Shown here in pieces: positions 5,237 to 5,831 of a stretch of 5,831 bases of DNA. Positions within the stretch are counted from its first letter, which is position 1, and the number at the start of each line of letters is the position of its first letter. The notes under the pieces are model-generated. The model saw nothing but the letters and a program-made list of their open reading frames with translations. It was not told the origin of the DNA and searched no databases. The position numbers and the translations under genes were made by a program. The stretch is from Planctomycetota bacterium (GTDB taxonomy: Bacteria; Planctomycetota; Planctomycetia; Planctomycetales; Planctomycetaceae), in NCBI GenBank assembly GCA_024278285.1, contig JAJRTM010000750.1:1-5831 (forward strand), given 5' to 3'.

Positions 5237-5255
5237 TGAATGATCCTAGCATTCA
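5237..5255 (-). promoter_or_regulatory. Hairpin presenting the SD of the Dabb gene in its loop
   Basis: Reading the minus strand, TGAATG (complement of 5250-5255) pairs perfectly with CATTCA (complement of 5237-5242). The seven-base loop CTAGGAT contains the AGGA of the ribosome binding site. The stem ends at the base next to the start codon. Six pairs only, so it may modulate rather than block initiation. Confidence 0.4.
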
Positions 5256-5406
5256 AAAGGAAAAATATAGTAAATCACGTTCAGACTACCGAACTTTTGC
5301 TCAGGATTCCAAGCCAAATTAAAAGAGAATTCTGAAAAACGCAATTTTCTTTGTTGCTCAAATACGTGGTCATATCGTTCAAAACAAAAAGCGTTGATGC
5401 GTTGCC

Positions 5407-5435
5407 TTGACCTACCCGATTTCATTTTCAATAAT
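5407..5435 (+). promoter_or_regulatory. Probable promoter of the sialate O-acetylesterase gene
   Basis: TTGACC (5407-5412) and AATAAT (5430-5435) are separated by exactly 17 bases, the best sigma70-type pair in the window. Initiation would be near 5442, giving a leader of about 176 nt that includes the second copy of the 92-nt repeat. Confidence 0.55.
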
Positions 5436-5440
5436 GTGTT

Positions 5441-5464
5441 ATCGTTACGCAGAGTGGTAACGAT
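5441..5464. promoter_or_regulatory. Dyad ATCGTTAC-N8-GTAACGAT at the predicted transcription start
   Basis: A perfect 8-bp inverted repeat with an 8-base gap lies directly after the -10 box. It could be an operator for a dimeric repressor or the first hairpin of the leader RNA. Its right arm plus flank, TGGTAACG (5455-5462), is also complementary to CGTTACCA (5537-5544) inside repeat copy B. Confidence 0.45.
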
Positions 5465-5471
5465 TTAATCG

Positions 5472-5621
5472 ATGCCCCTTCCCGCCACATTTTACAATCC
5501 TTTTGAAACCCAGCACGGCTGGTTCATTCTGATAGCCGTTACCAAACTGATATTTTTCTATCACTTGCGAGCTGTTCGCAAACTTTTACCGTTAGTAATA
5601 CAACCTGGAGATTCTCAATGA
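5472..5621 (+). CDS. Possible 49-codon leader ORF overlapping the acetylesterase start
   Basis: ATG at 5472 opens a frame of 49 codons ([20 protein letters not shown]...). Its TGA overlaps the downstream ATG as ATGA, the classical arrangement for translational coupling. Residues 13-43 are encoded by copy B of the 92-nt repeat and match the peptide from copy A with three conservative changes (L/I, L/F, N/H). The middle is hydrophobic ([14 protein letters not shown]) and could span a membrane. None of the seven base differences between copies falls at a second codon position. There is no SD before the ATG, so translation is unproven. It is short enough to be missed by most gene finders. Confidence 0.3.
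   Translation: MPLPATFYNPFETQHGWFILIAVTKLIFFYHLRAVRKLLPLVIQPGDSQ
5508..5599 (+). repeat. 92-nt direct repeat, copy B (leader of the acetylesterase gene)
   Basis: Ungapped match to 4330-4421 with seven substitutions, at a distance of 1178 bases. The same hairpins form: ACGGCT (5515-5520) with AGCCGT (5534-5539), and TTGCGA (5565-5570) with TCGCAA (5576-5581) around GCTGT. The repeat ends eight bases before the SD of the downstream gene, much as in copy A. Confidence 0.85.
5607..5610 (+). promoter_or_regulatory. Shine-Dalgarno of the acetylesterase gene
   Basis: GGAG, seven bases before the ATG at 5618. It is inside the last codons of the possible leader ORF. Confidence 0.65.
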
Positions 5622-5831
5622 AGCTGATTCGCAATTTCTTTTTGACATTAACCCTGGCGTTGATCGCCCCTGCAATTTCCTTTGCAGATATCGAACTTTG
5701 TAATATTTTTACCGATCACATGGTGTTGCAACGCAATCAACAAAATCCGGTCTGGGGCTGGGATGCTCCGGGAACAAAAGTAACGGTAACCATTAAAGAC
5801 CAGAAGCACGAAGCGACCGCAGATGCGAACG
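5618..5831 (+). CDS. Sialate O-acetylesterase family protein, N-terminal fragment
   Basis: 71 complete codons before the right edge of the window. A signal peptide is clear: MKLIRNFF, hydrophobic [12 protein letters not shown], then SFA with cleavage before D24. The mature start ([35 protein letters not shown]) is the diagnostic opening of bacterial sialate 9-O-acetylesterases, whose family reads roughly L-x-x-LFSDHMVLQR-x2-P-VPVWGWA-PGEKVTV. Full-length members have about 450-550 residues, with an SGNH-type esterase domain (GDSN/S motif) after this beta-sandwich, so the catalytic part is outside the window. They remove acetyl groups from sialic acids or other acetylated sugars and suit glycan use by a planctomycete. 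Start supported by GGAG seven bases upstream; leader and promoter listed separately. Confidence 0.92.
   Translation, partial: MKLIRNFFLTLTLALIAPAISFADIELCNIFTDHMVLQRNQQNPVWGWDAPGTKVTVTIKDQKHEATADAN

Noticed and set aside
5246..5431. 61-codon minus-strand ORF upstream of the Dabb gene
   Set aside because: No SD or recognisable domain; it lies across the Dabb leader and its SD hairpin.
4330..5599. Direct repeats as ends of a composite transposon
   Set aside because: The enclosed genes are not transposases or resolvases, the repeats lack terminal inverted sequences and no target duplication is seen.
1..5831. CRISPR array, phage or toxin-antitoxin system
   Set aside because: No regularly spaced short direct repeats, no cas-, phage- or toxin-like proteins on either strand.

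Overview
The window looks like chromosomal DNA of a planctomycete, probably from the Gimesia/Planctomyces side of the phylum. The best evidence is a gene for a DUF1559 pseudopilin-like protein with the characteristic prepilin N-terminus, a family greatly expanded in Planctomycetota. A secreted phytase-like protein, a secreted Dabb-domain protein and a sialate O-acetylesterase in loosely packed, repeat-bearing DNA fit the same picture. The phylum is well supported; the genus is a guess.

Layout. Positions 1-80 hold the first 26 codons of a CobW-type (G3E) GTPase on the minus strand. A gene-free stretch of about 1.3 kb follows (93-1421). It carries several palindromic elements, a 123-bp pair of near-identical inverted palindromes, a perfect 25-bp inverted repeat, and a candidate small RNA at 482-593 with promoter-like boxes, a long helix and a strong intrinsic terminator. 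Next come the DUF1559 gene (1422-2435, +) with its own terminator and the phytase-like secreted protein (2542-3729, +). A bidirectional terminator at 3754-3794 is shared with a convergent tRNA-Gln(CUG) gene (3811-3880, -).

The right half has an unusual arrangement. A 92-nt sequence occurs twice in direct orientation (4330-4421 and 5508-5599, 85/92 identical, no gaps). Each copy ends just before the ribosome binding site of a different, unrelated gene: a 107-residue protein with a bL12-CTD-like tail (4439-4762) and a sialate O-acetylesterase (5618 to the window edge). Between the copies a Dabb protein gene runs on the minus strand (4805-5236). Each copy can form the same two hairpins and also encodes the same short hydrophobic peptide, whose stop codon falls at the SD or start codon of the downstream gene. 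It may be a leader regulating both genes, a translationally coupled small ORF, or an interspersed repeat.

The genes do not form an obvious pathway. Three of the products (DUF1559, phytase-like, acetylesterase) and the Dabb protein carry export signals, so most of the window concerns the cell envelope or exterior. I see no insertion sequence, CRISPR array, phage gene or defence system.
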